NCBI RefSeq assembly: GCF_030719295.1
Contig: NZ_CP120997.1
Span: 2,356,001 to 2,420,000 of the forward strand
DNA from: Streptomyces sp. Mut1
Lineage (GTDB): Bacteria > Actinomycetota > Actinomycetes > Streptomycetales > Streptomycetaceae
Direction: 5' to 3'
Length of the DNA: 64,000 nucleotides
The position numbers were made by a program, and so were the translations under genes. Positions 9,217-20,185 of the stretch are shown piece after piece; the first letter of the stretch is position 1; each line of letters starts with the position of its first letter. The notes beneath the pieces are model-generated. The model saw only the letters and a program-made list of their open reading frames with translations. It made no database searches and had not been told where the DNA came from.

Positions 9217-11838
9217 TCAGGCCTGCGGCAGGGTCGCCAGCTGGCCGGTGATCCGCTCGATGTCGGCCTCGGCCTTGGTGAGCCGGCCGCGGATCTTGTC
9301 GACCACGTTGTCCGGGGCCTTGGCGAGGAACGCCTCGTTGCCGAGCTTGCCCTCGGCCTGGCCCTTCTCCTTGCGGGCCGCCTCCAGGTCCTTCGTCAGC
9401 CGCTTGCGCTCGGCGCCGACGTCGATCGTGCCGGACAGGTCCAGCGCGACGGTCGCCCCGGCGACGGGCAGCGACGCGGTGGCGTGGAAGCCGTCACCGG
9501 CCGGCTGGAGCCGGAGCAGCTGCCGCATCGCCGTCTCGTGCGGGGCGAGCGGGGTGCCGGTCAGGGTCAGCTCGGCCGGAACCTTCTGGCCGGGCTGGAG
9601 GCCCTGGTCGGAGCGGAAGCGGCGGACCTCGGTGACGACCTGCTGGACGAGCTCGATCTCCCGCTCGGCCGCCTCGTCGCGGAAGCCCGAGTCCTTCGGC
9701 CAGTCGGCGATGACGACGGACTCGCGGCCGGTGAGCGCGGTCCACAGGGTCTCGGTGACGAAGGGGACGACGGGGTGCAGCAGGCGCAGCATCACGTCGA
9801 GGACCTCGCCCAGGACCCGGCCGGAGACCTCGGCCGGGCGGCCGCCGCCGAAGAACGTGGTCTTGGACAGCTCGACGTACCAGTCGAAGACCTCGTCCCA
9901 GGCGAAGTGCCGCAGCGACTCGCTGAGCTTGGAGAACTGGTAGTCGTCGTAGTAGGAGTCGACCTCGGCCACCGTCTTGTTGAGCCGGGACAGGATCCAG
10001 CGGTCGGTGACCGACATCTCGTCGGCCGACGGCAGCTCGCCCTCGATCGTCGCGCCGTTCATCAGGGCGAAGCGGGTGGCGTTCCAGATCTTGTTGGAGA
10101 ACTTGGCGGAGCCCTGGACCCAGTCCTCGCCGATCGGGACGTCGGTGCCCGGGTTGGCGCCGCGCGCGAGGGTGAAGCGCAGCGCGTCGGAGCCGTACTT
10201 GTCCATCCAGTCCAGCGGGTTGACGACGTTGCCGAAGGACTTCGACATCTTCTTGCCGTGCTCGTCGCGGACCATGCCGTGCAGGACGATCGTCTCGAAC
10301 GGCGGGACGCCGTCGTTGATGTACAGGCCGAACATCATCATCCGGGCGACCCAGAAGAAGAGGATGTCGTAGCCGGTGACCAGGACGGAGTTCGGGTAGA
10401 ACTTCGCGAGGCTGTCGGTCCGTTCGGGCCAGCCGAGCGTGGAGAAGGGCCACAGGCCGGAGGAGAACCAGGTGTCCAGGACATCGCTGTCCTGCGTCCA
10501 GCCCTCTCCGGTGGGCGGCTCGTCGTCCGGTCCGACGCAGACCATCTCGCCGTCGGGGCCGTGCCAGACGGGGATGCGGTGGCCCCACCACAGCTGGCGC
10601 GAGATGCACCAGTCGTGGAGGTTGTCGACCCAGTCGAAGTACCGCTTCTCCATCTCCTGCGGGTGGATCTTGACCTTGCCGTCGCGGACGGCGTCACCGG
10701 CCGCCCGCGCGAGCGGGGCGACCTTGACCCACCACTGCATGGAGAGGCGCGGCTCGACGGTGGTCTTGCAGCGCGAGCAGTGGCCGACGGAGTGGACGTA
10801 CGGGCGCTTCTCGGCGACGATCCGGCCCTCGGCGCGCAGCGCGGCGACGATGGCGGAGCGGGCCTCCAGCCGGTCCAGTCCCTCGAAGGGGCCGGGGACG
10901 GTGATGACCGCGCGCTCGTCGAGGACGGTGAGGAACGGCAGGTCGTGGCGCTGCCCGATCTCGAAGTCGTTCGGGTCGTGGGCGGGCGTGACCTTCACGG
11001 CACCGGTGCCGAACGAGGGGTCGACGTGGTGGTCGGCGACGACCGGGATCGTGCGGTCGGTCAGTGGCAGCTTGATCCGCTTGCCGACGAGGTGCCTGTA
11101 CCGCTCGTCGTCGGGGTGGACGGCGACGGCGGTGTCACCGAGCATCGTCTCGGCGCGGGTGGTGGCGACGACGATGATCTCCTCGCCCTCGCCGTACGTC
11201 ATGGAGACGAGTTCGCCGTCGTCCTCCTGGTACTCGACCTCGATGTCCGAGATCGCGGTGAGGCAGCGCGGGCACCAGTTGACGATGCGCTCGCGGCGGT
11301 AGATCAGCTCGTCGTCGTACATCCGCTTGAAGATGGTCTGGACGGCCTTGGACAGGCCCTCGTCCATCGTGAAGCGCTCGCGGGACCAGGCGACGCCCTC
11401 ACCGAGGCGGCGCATCTGGCCGGAGATCTGGCCGCCCGACTCGTTCTTCCACTGCCAGACACGCTCGACGAAGGCCTCCCGGCCCAGGTCGTGGCGGGAC
11501 TTCCCCTCCTTGCCGAGCTCGCGCTCGACGACGTTCTGGGTGGCGATGCCGGCGTGGTCCATGCCCGGCTGGTACAGCGCCTCGAAGCCCTGCATGCGCT
11601 TGCGGCGGACGAGGGCGTCGATCAGCGTGTGCTCGAAGGCGTGGCCCAGGTGCAGGGAACCGGTGACGTTGGGCGGCGGGATGACGATGGAGTACGGCGG
11701 CTTGTCGCTGTGCTCGTCCGCCTCGAAGTACCCGCGCTCCACCCAGCGCTCGTACAGCTTCCCCTCTACCTCGGCCGGCGTGTACTGGGTCGGCAGTTCG
11801 GGGTTGCTGGCTGGCTGCTGCGCTGGGTTCTCGGTCAC
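9217..11838 (-). CDS. valS: Valyl-tRNA synthetase
   Basis: This 873-residue class I tRNA synthetase has the HIGH-type motif HLGH at residues 63-66 within [17 protein letters not shown], and KMSKS at about 530 ([10 protein letters not shown]). The editing domain (CP1) lies between, and a C-terminal coiled coil of the valS type ([20 protein letters not shown]) spans about 800-865. It charges tRNA-Val and edits threonine. No T-box leader was seen upstream. The length is normal for bacterial ValS. It is transcribed divergently from the Gln/Pro-rich protein at 11978. Confidence 0.97.
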   Translation of the reverse strand: MTENPAQQPASNPELPTQYTPAEVEGKLYERWVERGYFEADEHSDKPPYSIVIPPPNVTGSLHLGHAFEHTLIDALVRRKRMQGFEALYQPGMDHAGIATQNVVERELGKEGKSRHDLGREAFVERVWQWKNESGGQISGQMRRLGEGVAWSRERFTMDEGLSKAVQTIFKRMYDDELIYRRERIVNWCPRCLTAISDIEVEYQEDDGELVSMTYGEGEEIIVVATTRAETMLGDTAVAVHPDDERYRHLVGKRIKLPLTDRTIPVVADHHVDPSFGTGAVKVTPAHDPNDFEIGQRHDLPFLTVLDERAVITVPGPFEGLDRLEARSAIVAALRAEGRIVAEKRPYVHSVGHCSRCKTTVEPRLSMQWWVKVAPLARAAGDAVRDGKVKIHPQEMEKRYFDWVDNLHDWCISRQLWWGHRIPVWHGPDGEMVCVGPDDEPPTGEGWTQDSDVLDTWFSSGLWPFSTLGWPERTDSLAKFYPNSVLVTGYDILFFWVARMMMFGLYINDGVPPFETIVLHGMVRDEHGKKMSKSFGNVVNPLDWMDKYGSDALRFTLARGANPGTDVPIGEDWVQGSAKFSNKIWNATRFALMNGATIEGELPSADEMSVTDRWILSRLNKTVAEVDSYYDDYQFSKLSESLRHFAWDEVFDWYVELSKTTFFGGGRPAEVSGRVLGEVLDVMLRLLHPVVPFVTETLWTALTGRESVVIADWPKDSGFRDEAAEREIELVQQVVTEVRRFRSDQGLQPGQKVPAELTLTGTPLAPHETAMRQLLRLQPAGDGFHATASLPVAGATVALDLSGTIDVGAERKRLTKDLEAARKEKGQAEGKLGNEAFLAKAPDNVVDKIRGRLTKAEADIERITGQLATLPQA

Positions 11839-11977
11839 GCGGACAGTTTAGAGCCGTCACAGTCATGCACTGAAACCGGTTTGTTCCGTAACGGTGTGCC
11901 TCCCGGTGGTCCGTGCCCGCAGGGCTTCCGTCAGGATGTTCGGAACGCGTAAGCATCACGAACAGGGGACACCGCAG

Positions 11978-12988
11978 ATGAGCTACAACCAGCCGGGCCC
12001 GTACGGTGGCCAGCCGCCGCAGGGCCAGCCCGGACCGTACGGCCAGCAGCCCCCCACGCCCCCGTACGGCCAGCCCCCGCAGGGGCAGCCCCAGGGGCAG
12101 CCCGGCTACGGCTACCCGCAGCAGGCCCCCCAGGGCGTCCCGCCCCAGCAGCAGCCCCAGCCCGGTTACGGCTACCCGCAGGCCCAGCAGCCCGGACCGT
12201 ACGGCCAGCAGCCCCCGACTCCGCCGTACGGCGGCCAGCCGGTCTACGGCCAGCAGCCGGGCTTCCCGGCACCGGAGCCCCCGAAGAAGAAGACCGGCCT
12301 GATCGTCGCCGCCGCGGTCGTCGCCCTGGCGGTCGTCGCGGGCGGGGTGTACTACCTGACGTCGGACGGCGGCAGCGCCTCGGTCGCGGACTCCACCAAG
12401 GGGTACAAGCTGACGCCGCCGGACGCGGTGGGCGACTACAAGAAGGGCGACGACGCCTCGGACAACAAGTCCGGTCCCCTGACGGGCAAGGACAAGACCG
12501 AGGCCGAGGACATGGGCATCAAGTCGCCCACCGAGGCGAGCGCCAGCTACGCCAGCGGGGACATGGAGAAGAACCCGCTCACCACGAAGATGCTCATGCT
12601 CAAGGGCCTGTGGGGCCAGGTCGACGACCCGGCGAAGACGGTCGACGCCGCGTTCGCCAGCGCCAAGGAGGAGATGGGCAAGAGCGAGGGCGACGACGAC
12701 AGCAAGGTCTCGCTCGTCGGCTCGCCCGAGACCGTCAACCCCAAGAACTTCGACGGCGCGCTGATGAAGTGCCAGGTGTTCAAGACCGTCAACGACAAGG
12801 CGGACGGCACCGTGCAGAACGGACCCAAGGAGTTGAACACCCCCGTCTGCATCTGGTCCGACTACAGCACGGTCGGCATCGTCATCGCCGTGGACATCGG
12901 CGCGGCCATGACCAACAAGAGCATGTCGACCGACGAGGTCGCCGATCTCGCCGCGCAGCTCTACAACACCTCCCGCACCAAGATCTGA
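11978..12988 (+). CDS. Pro/Gly/Gln-rich membrane-anchored protein of unknown function
   Basis: The 336-residue product has a disordered N-terminal region of about 108 residues. That region is built from [17 protein letters not shown] repeats rich in P, G, Q and Y, and is followed by PPKKKT and one membrane helix (about 112-131). An extracellular domain of about 200 residues comes next, with two cysteines near 267 and 291 that may pair. Start and ribosome site (AGGGGAC before ATG) are clear. Such cytoplasmic proline-rich tails with a secreted domain are common in streptomycetes, but no function is known. It is a single gene between valS and clpX, ending in a shared bidirectional terminator. 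Confidence 0.8.
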   Translation: MSYNQPGPYGGQPPQGQPGPYGQQPPTPPYGQPPQGQPQGQPGYGYPQQAPQGVPPQQQPQPGYGYPQAQQPGPYGQQPPTPPYGGQPVYGQQPGFPAPEPPKKKTGLIVAAAVVALAVVAGGVYYLTSDGGSASVADSTKGYKLTPPDAVGDYKKGDDASDNKSGPLTGKDKTEAEDMGIKSPTEASASYASGDMEKNPLTTKMLMLKGLWGQVDDPAKTVDAAFASAKEEMGKSEGDDDSKVSLVGSPETVNPKNFDGALMKCQVFKTVNDKADGTVQNGPKELNTPVCIWSDYSTVGIVIAVDIGAAMTNKSMSTDEVADLAAQLYNTSRTKI

Positions 12989-13001
12989 CCGCGGTACCCC
13001 G

Positions 13002-13040
13002 AAGGGGCGCCCCGCCGGTTCTCCCGGCCGGGCGCCCCTT
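13002..13040. terminator. Bidirectional terminator between the proline-rich gene and clpX
   Basis: An 11-bp stem (AAGGGGCGCCC with its complement) with additional inner pairing lies between the two convergent stops at 12988 and 13061. It can serve both strands. Confidence 0.7.
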
Positions 13041-13060
13041 CGCGCTCGTATCGAGCGGTG

Positions 13061-14359
<1,299 letters not shown>

Positions 14360-14450
14360 GAGGTGCTTCCCCTTCGCCTGGGAGACGCCTGGTTCAGCGG
14401 CTCCTGGTGCCTCTATCCGACGGTACCTTGCCTGGCCCCCCATACGGGCC

Positions 14451-14503
14451 CCCCTTGGCACGGTTCACACGGCCGGGACCGGGTGTCCGTCCGTGCCAAG
14501 GGG
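14451..14503 (-). terminator. Terminator of the clpP1-clpP2 operon
   Basis: A perfect 13-bp stem (CCCCTTGGCACGG with its complement) encloses a partly paired 26-base loop just after the clpP2 stop. It separates the protease operon from the clpX promoter region (14360-14450). Confidence 0.65.
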
Positions 14504-14515
14504 TCGGGGCCCACG

Positions 14516-15199
14516 TCAGGCGGCCGCTCCGGCCGCGCTCTTGCGGGTCGCCACGATCTGGTCGACCAGACCGTAGGCGAGGGAGTCCTCGGCGGTCAGG
14601 ATCTTGTCGCGCTCGATGTCGTCGCGGATCTTCTCGATCGGTGTGGTGGAGTGCTTGGCCAGCAGCTCCTCCAGCTGGGTCCGCATCCGCAGGATCTCGT
14701 TGGCCGCGATCTCCAGGTCGGAGAGCTGCTCACGGCCGGTCTGCGAGGACGGCTGGTGGATGAGGATACGCGCGTTCGGCAGCGCCAGGCGCTTGCCGGG
14801 CGTACCGGCGGCGAGCAGGACGGCGGCGGCGGAGGCCGCCTGGCCCATGCAGACCGTCTGGATGTCCGGCTTCACGAACTGCATCGTGTCGTAGATCGCG
14901 GTGAGCGCGGTGAACGAGCCGCCGGGGCTGTTGATGTAGATGGAGATGTCCCGGTCCGGGTCCATCGACTCCAGGCACAGCAGCTGCGCCATGACGTCGT
15001 TGGCGGACGCGTCGTCGATCTGCACGCCGAGGAAGATCACGCGCTCCTCGAAGAGCTTCGCGTACGGGTCGTACTCGCGCACGCCCTGCGAGGTGCGCTC
15101 CACGAAGCGCGGGACGATGTAGCGGTTGTCCACCTGCGGGCCGGTGTGGAGACCGCTCGCGGAGGCGCCGGGGAAGTTGTTCATGTGGGTGTTCACCAT
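14516..15199 (-). CDS. clpP2: Clp protease proteolytic subunit ClpP2
   Basis: This 227-residue serine protease subunit has the triad S123 (MGQAASAAA), H148 (ILIHQP) and D198 (IERDKIL). It has a longer N-terminal propeptide-like part than ClpP1 (about 40 residues before [17 protein letters not shown]). ClpP1 and ClpP2 form a mixed tetradecamer fed by ClpX or ClpC. The gene follows clpP1 with a 79-base gap. The start is uncertain: ATG at 15199 is used here, but ATG at 15184 (MNNFPG) is also reasonable. Such start choices affect only the processed propeptide. Confidence 0.95.
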   Translation of the reverse strand: MVNTHMNNFPGASASGLHTGPQVDNRYIVPRFVERTSQGVREYDPYAKLFEERVIFLGVQIDDASANDVMAQLLCLESMDPDRDISIYINSPGGSFTALTAIYDTMQFVKPDIQTVCMGQAASAAAVLLAAGTPGKRLALPNARILIHQPSSQTGREQLSDLEIAANEILRMRTQLEELLAKHSTTPIEKIRDDIERDKILTAEDSLAYGLVDQIVATRKSAAGAAA

Positions 15200-15278
15200 C
15201 CTGGTGGCGTTCTGTGGCTGGGTGTCTCGGCGTACGAGAGATGCGCGGTGCGGCGCGGGCGCTGTCCGGGGGGCCGGA

Positions 15279-15896
15279 TCAGGCGCCGGTGCCGCCGCCG
15301 CCCGGAACGCCCGATGCGATCGTGATGATCTCGTCGATGAGGCCGTAGTCCTTGGCCTCCTCCGCGGTGTACCAGCGGTCGCGGTCGCCGTCGCGGATGA
15401 TCGTCTCCACGGTCTGGCCGGAGTGGCGGGCGGTGATCTCCGCCATCCGCTGCTTGGTGCGCAGCAGGTACTGGGCCTGGATCTTGATGTCCGACGCCGT
15501 ACCGCCGATGCCGGCCGAGCCCTGGTGCATGAGGATGTCGGTGTTCGGGAGCGCGAAGCGCTTGCCGGCGGTGCCGCCGGTGAGCAGGAACTGACCCATC
15601 GAGGCGGCCATGCCCATGCCGATGGTGACCACGTCGTTCGGGATGTACTGCATGGTGTCGTAGACCGCCATGCCGGCCGTCACCGAACCGCCGGGGCTGT
15701 TGATGTAGAGGTAGATGTCCTTGTCCGGCTCGGCGGCAAGGAGGAGCAGCTGTGCGGTGATCTTGTTGGCGATGTCATCGTCGACCTGCTGTCCGAGGAA
15801 GATGATGCGCTCGCCGAGCAGCCGGCTGTAGACCTGGTCACCGAGGCCTCCACCGAGGGACGGCTCTCCGGCGGCGTAGGGCATCAGATTCGTCAC
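15279..15896 (-). CDS. clpP1: Clp protease proteolytic subunit ClpP1
   Basis: This 205-residue ClpP has catalytic S99 ([10 protein letters not shown]), H124 (ILMHQGSAG) and D173 ([11 protein letters not shown]), with a glycine-rich C-terminus. It is the first gene of the clpP1-clpP2 operon. The region in front carries an exact ClgR operator (16030-16043) and a SigR-like promoter (15991-16017), the layout expected for an activator-driven, thiol-stress-responsive operon. Family knowledge: in Streptomyces ClpP1P2 controls morphological development and degrades ClgR and a SigR isoform. Confidence 0.96.
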   Translation of the reverse strand: MTNLMPYAAGEPSLGGGLGDQVYSRLLGERIIFLGQQVDDDIANKITAQLLLLAAEPDKDIYLYINSPGGSVTAGMAVYDTMQYIPNDVVTIGMGMAASMGQFLLTGGTAGKRFALPNTDILMHQGSAGIGGTASDIKIQAQYLLRTKQRMAEITARHSGQTVETIIRDGDRDRWYTAEEAKDYGLIDEIITIASGVPGGGGTGA

Positions 15897-15990
15897 GTAT
15901 CCACCTGCTCGTCTCTGACGGCTCCGGCCGTCTCAGCGTCTTCGTACCGGGTGGGCCGGGACTCCCCGACCCTTCCTCTTCATGGACCCT

Positions 15991-16017
15991 AACGCGCAGG
16001 TGGGACAACGCCATCCC
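15991..16017 (-). promoter_or_regulatory. Candidate SigR-type promoter of clpP1P2
   Basis: On the minus strand the sequence reads GGGATG, 18 bases, then GTT. The known SigR consensus is GGGAAT-N18-GTT, so the -10 and spacing match and the -35 matches at four of six bases. It lies 95 bases before the clpP1 start. clpP1P2 is remembered as part of the S. coelicolor SigR regulon. Confidence 0.5.
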
Positions 16018-16029
16018 GCTTCCGCAACT

Positions 16030-16043
16030 GTTCGCTGGGAGCG
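16030..16043. promoter_or_regulatory. ClgR operator of clpP1P2
   Basis: GTTCGC-TGGGA-GCG on the plus strand is an exact match to the published ClgR consensus GTTCGC-N5-GCG. It sits 12 bases upstream of the candidate -35 hexamer, i.e. centred near -50, the classic position for an activator. ClgR activates clpP1P2 and other clp/lon genes in actinobacteria. Confidence 0.8.
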
Positions 16044-16091
16044 CAAGGTCCGCAGTTGGCACACGGGTTGTGGCGAATCGGCCGCGGTACG

Positions 16092-16130
16092 ACGACGGGC
16101 TCCGGACGCGTGGCGTCCGGAGCCCGTCGT
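16092..16130 (-). terminator. Terminator of tig
   Basis: A perfect 18-bp stem (starting ACGACGGGCTCCGGACGC) with a 3-base loop lies 18 bases beyond the tig stop on the minus strand. It insulates the clpP1P2 promoter from tig transcription. Confidence 0.8.
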
Positions 16131-16148
16131 GCGGGGTCAGCGCGAGGC

Positions 16149-17534
16149 TCAGGCCTCGGTCTTCTCCTCGGCGTCGCCGGCGGCGGCCTCGGTGGCCTCC
16201 ACGGTCTCCTCGGCGGCCTCCTCGTCGTCCTCCAGCTCGACGACCTCACCGTTGGTGTCGACCACCTTGGCGGCCTCGACCACGACGGCCAGCGCCTTGC
16301 CGCGGGCGACCTCGCCGACGAGCATCGGCACCTGGCCACCCTCGACGACGGCCTGGGCGAACTGGTCCGGGCTCATGCCGGAGGAGGCCGCACGCCGCAT
16401 GAGGTGCTCGGTGAGCTCCTCCTGGTTGACGTTCAGCTTCTCCTTGTTGACGAGCTCGTCCAGGATGAACTGGGTCTTGATGCCCTTGACGGCCTGCTCG
16501 GAGGTCTCGGCCTCGAACTCCTCAAGGGTCTTGCCCTGGATCTCCAGGTACTTCTCCAGGGTGAGACCCATCTGGCCGAGCTGGTGGTGCTCCAGGTTGT
16601 GCTTGCGGGTCTGGACCTCGTCCGCGAGCAGCTTCTCCGGGATCGGGACCTCGGCGAGCTTGAGCAGCTCCTCCAGGACGCGCTCCTGGGCCTGGGTGGC
16701 CTGGTCGTACTGCTTGGTGCTCTCCAGGCGCTTGCGGCTGTCCGCCTTCAGCTCCTCCAGCGTGTCGAACTCGCTGGCCATCTGGGCGAACTCGTCGTCC
16801 AGCTCGGGCAGCTCGCGGGCGGCGACGGCGGTGACCTTGACGGTGACCTCGGCCTCCTTGCCCTCGGCGGAGCCGCCCTTCAGCTCGGAGGCGAAGGTGG
16901 CCTCGCCACCGGCCTCCAGGCCGGTCACGGCGTCGTCGATGCCTTCGAGGAGCTCACCGGAGCCGATGGTGTACGAGACACCCTCGGCCACGCCGTCCTC
17001 CAGGACCTCGCCCTCGACCTTGGCCTGCAGGTCGATCGTCACGACGTCACCGGCGGCGGCGGCGCGCTCGACCGGGTTGGTCGAGGCGAAGCGCTCACGG
17101 AGCTGCTCGACGGCCTTCTCGACGTCCTCGTCGCTGACCTCAAGGGCGTCGACGGTGACCTCGATGCCGGAGTAGTCCGGGATCTCGATCTCGGGGCGCA
17201 CGTCGACCTCGGCGGTGAAGGCCAGCAGCTCGCCGTCCTTCAGCTCCGTGATGTCGACCTCGGGCTGGCCGAGGACGTTCAGCTCACCCTCGTTGACGGC
17301 CTCGGTGTAGAACTTCGGGAGGGCGTCGTTGACGGCCTCCTCCAGCACAGCACCACGGCCGAACCGCTGGTCGATGACCCGGCTGGGGATCTTGCCCTTG
17401 CGGAACCCCTTCACCGTGACCTGCTGGTTGATCTTCTTGTACGCCGCGTCGAGGCTGTCCTTGAGCTCCTCGAAGGGCACCTCGATGCTGAGCCGAACCC
17501 GGGTCGGGTTCAGGGTCTCCACGGCGCTCTTCAC
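16149..17534 (-). CDS. tig: Trigger factor, ribosome-associated chaperone
   Basis: This 461-residue protein carries the ribosome-binding signature [17 protein letters not shown] at about 44-60, an FKBP-type prolyl isomerase domain at about 155-245 and the helical C-terminal chaperone domain. It ends in an acidic tail of E, A and V residues (last ~40). It binds nascent chains at the ribosome exit. A GGAGA-type site precedes the start. The gene is next to clpP1P2 and clpX, the widespread tig-clpP-clpX order, here with separate terminators. The acidic tail is typical of actinobacterial trigger factors. Confidence 0.95.
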   Translation of the reverse strand: MKSAVETLNPTRVRLSIEVPFEELKDSLDAAYKKINQQVTVKGFRKGKIPSRVIDQRFGRGAVLEEAVNDALPKFYTEAVNEGELNVLGQPEVDITELKDGELLAFTAEVDVRPEIEIPDYSGIEVTVDALEVSDEDVEKAVEQLRERFASTNPVERAAAAGDVVTIDLQAKVEGEVLEDGVAEGVSYTIGSGELLEGIDDAVTGLEAGGEATFASELKGGSAEGKEAEVTVKVTAVAARELPELDDEFAQMASEFDTLEELKADSRKRLESTKQYDQATQAQERVLEELLKLAEVPIPEKLLADEVQTRKHNLEHHQLGQMGLTLEKYLEIQGKTLEEFEAETSEQAVKGIKTQFILDELVNKEKLNVNQEELTEHLMRRAASSGMSPDQFAQAVVEGGQVPMLVGEVARGKALAVVVEAAKVVDTNGEVVELEDDEEAAEETVEATEAAAGDAEEKTEA

Positions 17535-17698
17535 GGTTCGGTCTCCTTGGTGGCTGACTTCTTGGGGTTCTGCTCGGCCGCACAGGAGGCGGCTTCGCGG
17601 ACCGAGCCCGGTACATCAGACACACGGGCACGCATTTTGCATAGTAACGGCAAGGGGGAGGACTCCCACAACGCGATCATCGAACGCGATCTTGCCGG

Positions 17699-17775
17699 TG
17701 GTCGGGGTGGCCGGATTCGAACCGACGACCTTCCGCTCCCAAAGCGGACGCGCTACCAAGCTGCGCCACACCCCG
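17699..17775 (-). tRNA. tRNA-Pro (anticodon UGG)
   Basis: The minus strand folds into a full cloverleaf: acceptor CGGGGTG/CACCCCG, D-stem GCGC/GCGC, anticodon stem TCCGC/GCGGA with loop TTTGGGA (anticodon TGG), and T-arm with TTCGAAT. The discriminator is A and CCA is encoded at 17699-17701. Confidence 0.95.
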
Positions 17776-17942
17776 TCGGTGCGACACGTAGGGTACATGC
17801 CGTCAGGCTCGGGCCCGGCCGCTTTCGCGCGGGCCGGTCCGGCGCGACACCACCCGGCGCGGCAAGGGGTGTGCGGGCAGGGTCCGCGACCCGCTACGAT
17901 GCTCCTCGTGCCGCGGTCCCCGTGACCTGCGGCGCGCCGCTT

Positions 17943-18016
17943 GCGGGCGTAGCTCAATGGTAGAGCCCTAGTCTTCCAAACTAGCTACGCGGGTTCGATT
18001 CCCGTCGCCCGCTCCA
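17943..18016 (+). tRNA. tRNA-Gly (anticodon UCC)
   Basis: The cloverleaf has acceptor GCGGGCG/CGCCCGC, D-stem GCTC/GAGC, anticodon stem CTAGT/ACTAG with loop CTTCCAA (anticodon TCC) and T-loop TTCGATT. The discriminator is T and CCA is encoded at 18014-18016. A strong terminator follows directly. Confidence 0.95.
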
Positions 18017-18020
18017 CGCA

Positions 18021-18059
18021 CGACGAGGGGCCCGGTCCGGTGGACCGGGCCCCTCGTCG
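18021..18059. terminator. Strong bidirectional terminator after tRNA-Gly
   Basis: A perfect 18-bp stem (left arm 18021-18038, right arm 18042-18059) with a 3-base loop lies between tRNA-Gly (plus) and the 64-residue gene on the minus strand. It can stop both. Confidence 0.8.
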
Positions 18060-18091
18060 TTCCCCGGGCCGGGCAGCGGCCCGGGGCCGGC

Positions 18092-18286
18092 TCAGAAGCT
18101 GATCTGGTTGACCGTCTCGGCTATCGAGTTCATGAACCTGTTGATCGACGGCGCCATGCCGGTCGATGCCAGGAAGAAGCCGAAGAGCACCGCGACGACC
18201 GCGGGCCCGGCCTTGATGGAGCCGCCTCGGATCAAGACCACCAGGATGATGGCCAGAAGAAGCACCACAGACAGTGAAATGGCCAC
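18092..18286 (-). CDS. Small two-helix membrane protein, 64 residues
   Basis: The peptide MAISLSVVLLLAIILVVLIR forms one membrane helix (about 3-20) and a second hydrophobic segment spans about 28-45. The C-terminus is polar (NRFMNSIAETVNQISF). The ribosome site is GGTGTGATC-like and weak, and the gene stands alone between convergent tRNA-Gly and a long intergenic region. Composition and GC pattern are those of a coding gene, and small membrane proteins at this position are remembered from other streptomycetes. Function unknown. Confidence 0.6.
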   Translation of the reverse strand: MAISLSVVLLLAIILVVLIRGGSIKAGPAVVAVLFGFFLASTGMAPSINRFMNSIAETVNQISF

Positions 18287-18789
18287 GACTGATCACACCT
18301 TCGGTCGGTCCGCCTTGCAGGCCCGGAGCTGTGCGGCCGTGCACCCCTCCGTCGCGCCCATCGTGCCACCAACTCCCCCCGGGTCGCTGCCGGGTGACGA
18401 ATCGACCTGTCGATATCACGCCATCCTGCGCCCTTCTGCGCCCCTTGTGCGCCGGATGGCTCGAACCTGTGCGCCAGCACCGTGCACACGTACCCCACTC
18501 GGCCGCTCCGTACCCCTGCCGCACTATCGGCCGTTCCTGTGAATCCGCACCTCGCAGCGATATGCAACGGTGATCGTTTCGGTATCCACACAGTTTATTC
18601 ACAGGGAAATTCGCCGCCGAACGCGACGCAATTCACTTCGGTCAACCTGCTGGCGGTATGCACCTTTTGATGCGGATAAAACCAGGCAGAACGGGCAAGT
18701 TACGTTGGTTTGCCATTTGATATGCAGGGAACACGCGCTATTCGATGGCGGTTTCACGAATGGCAATCGAGACGTCTAGGGTGCTTGAG
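18287..18789. other. Long, partly AT-rich intergenic region
   Basis: This 500-base stretch between a leftward small gene and the rightward acyltransferase holds no credible gene. Its right half (about 18540-18740) is clearly richer in A and T than the rest of the window. It contains two DnaA-box-like 9-mers (18582-18590 and 18595-18603). Promoters for both flanking genes should lie here, but none could be assigned. Confidence 0.5.
18582..18603 (+). promoter_or_regulatory. Pair of DnaA-box-like 9-mers
   Basis: GTATCCACA (18582-18590) differs from the box TT(A/T)TNCACA at one position, and TTATTCACA (18595-18603) matches it fully. They are in the same orientation four bases apart, in the AT-rich part of the intergenic region. 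Two matches could be chance in AT-rich sequence, but such sequence is rare here. Confidence 0.3.
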
Positions 18790-19941
18790 ATGTTCCACGC
18801 TCCGAACGCATTGCAGAGGGCCAAGGTTTCCCCGGCGACCGGGGAGTCGGAGCCCAGACACCCTGCGCCGACGGCGACCGGGGAAGCACCCGCTCCGGTA
18901 GCGAACGAGCCTGCGCGGAGCGCGCCCGCCAAGAAGCGTGACGCCCACTTCGACAACGCGAAGTACCTCGCCATCGTGCTGGTCGCGGTGGCGCACTCAT
19001 GGGTCCCGGTCATGGAGGGGAGCCGGGCCGCCCGCGCGCTGTACATGGTGACGTACACCTTCCACATGCCGGCGTTCATCCTCATCTCGGGATACTTCTC
19101 ACGGTCGTTCGATCTGAGCCCCGCCAAGGTGAAGCGGCTGGTCACCGGGGTCGCCGTGCCCTACGTGGTGTTCGAGACGGCGTACTCGCTGTTCCGGCGG
19201 TACGCGAACGACCAGCCGGACGCCCCGATCAGCCTGCTGGAGCCCTGGTATCTGACCTGGTTCCTGGCCGCCCTGTTCATCTGGCGGCTCACCACCCCGG
19301 TGTGGCGCAGCCTCCGCCACCCGCTGGCCGTCTCCCTCGTGATCGCCGTCCTCGCCTCGCTCGCCCCCAGCATCGGCGACGACCTCGACCTGCCGCGCGT
19401 CCTGCAGTTCCTGCCCTTCTTCGTGCTCGGGCTCCAGCTGAAGCCGGAGCACTTCGAGCTGGTGCGCCGCCGCGAGGCGCGGCTGGCCGCCCTGCCGCTG
19501 TTCGCCGTGGCCCTCGTCTTCGCGTACTGGGCGGCGCCCCGGATGCAACTGGGCTGGTTCCTGCGGGACTCCAGCGCCCAGGACATGGGCGCGCCGTGGT
19601 GGTCCGGCGCCGTGATGACGCTCGCGATGTTCGGCTGCGCGACACTGCTGACCGCCGCGTTCCTGGCCCTGGTGCCGCGCCGGCACATGTGGTTCACCGT
19701 GCTCGGCGCCGGCACGATCTGCGGCTACCTGCTGCACGGCTTCTTCGTGAAGGGCGTCGGCTACGCGGGCGTCTTCGACGACCACCCCGGGCTCGTGTCG
19801 CCGACCGGCCTGGTGATCGTGACCGTGGTCGCATCCGCCGGTGTGACGCTGCTGTGCACGCCGCCGGTGCGCCGGGTCCTGCGCTGCGTGACCGAGCCGG
19901 ACATGAACTGGGCGTTCCGCAAGGAGTCCGCCAAGCTCTGA
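18790..19941 (+). CDS. Membrane acyltransferase, acyltransferase 3 family
   Basis: The 383-residue product has a hydrophilic, proline/alanine-rich N-terminus of about 40 residues. A polytopic domain with about ten helices follows, beginning DAHFDNAKYLAIVLVAVAHSW, which carries the conserved His of the acyltransferase-3 family (H after AVA), and then YTFHMPAFILISGYFSR. Such proteins transfer acyl groups to sugars or other cell-surface molecules; the substrate cannot be told. The ATG at 18790 is preferred because AGGG lies 8 bases upstream; ATGs at 18745 and 18760 have no ribosome site. It is a single gene ending at the hairpin 19965-19996. Confidence 0.8.
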   Translation: MFHAPNALQRAKVSPATGESEPRHPAPTATGEAPAPVANEPARSAPAKKRDAHFDNAKYLAIVLVAVAHSWVPVMEGSRAARALYMVTYTFHMPAFILISGYFSRSFDLSPAKVKRLVTGVAVPYVVFETAYSLFRRYANDQPDAPISLLEPWYLTWFLAALFIWRLTTPVWRSLRHPLAVSLVIAVLASLAPSIGDDLDLPRVLQFLPFFVLGLQLKPEHFELVRRREARLAALPLFAVALVFAYWAAPRMQLGWFLRDSSAQDMGAPWWSGAVMTLAMFGCATLLTAAFLALVPRRHMWFTVLGAGTICGYLLHGFFVKGVGYAGVFDDHPGLVSPTGLVIVTVVASAGVTLLCTPPVRRVLRCVTEPDMNWAFRKESAKL

Positions 19942-19964
19942 GACCCCGCCTCAGCTCCCCACTG

Positions 19965-19996
19965 ACGAAGCCCGGCCCACTGCGGCCGGGCTTCGT
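19965..19996 (+). terminator. Terminator after the acyltransferase gene
   Basis: A 13-bp perfect stem (ACGAAGCCCGGCC with its complement) with a 6-base loop starts 24 bases after the stop codon. Confidence 0.75.
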
Positions 19997-20185
19997 CGTG
20001 TTCGCGGGTGTTGGCTCAATTCCGCTGTTCGGCGGGGGTTCCCGAGGCGAGGGGATGTAGGCCGTCCGACCACCCCCTCAGTTGCAACTTCAATCATTCG
20101 GTAAACTAACTTCTGACCATTTCTTGACACTCTCTTTACTCTTTGAAAGGTCAGGCTCATCGGACACGCAGACACGCTCATCGCC

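Noticed and set aside
11839..11977. T-box or other leader riboswitch for valS
   Set aside because: The 139-base divergent region has no T-box sequence, specifier stem or terminator/antiterminator pair that I could see.
17699..18059. tRNA-associated attachment site or integrated element
   Set aside because: The two tRNA genes are flanked by ordinary core genes; no integrase and no direct repeat of a tRNA 3' end was seen within the window.
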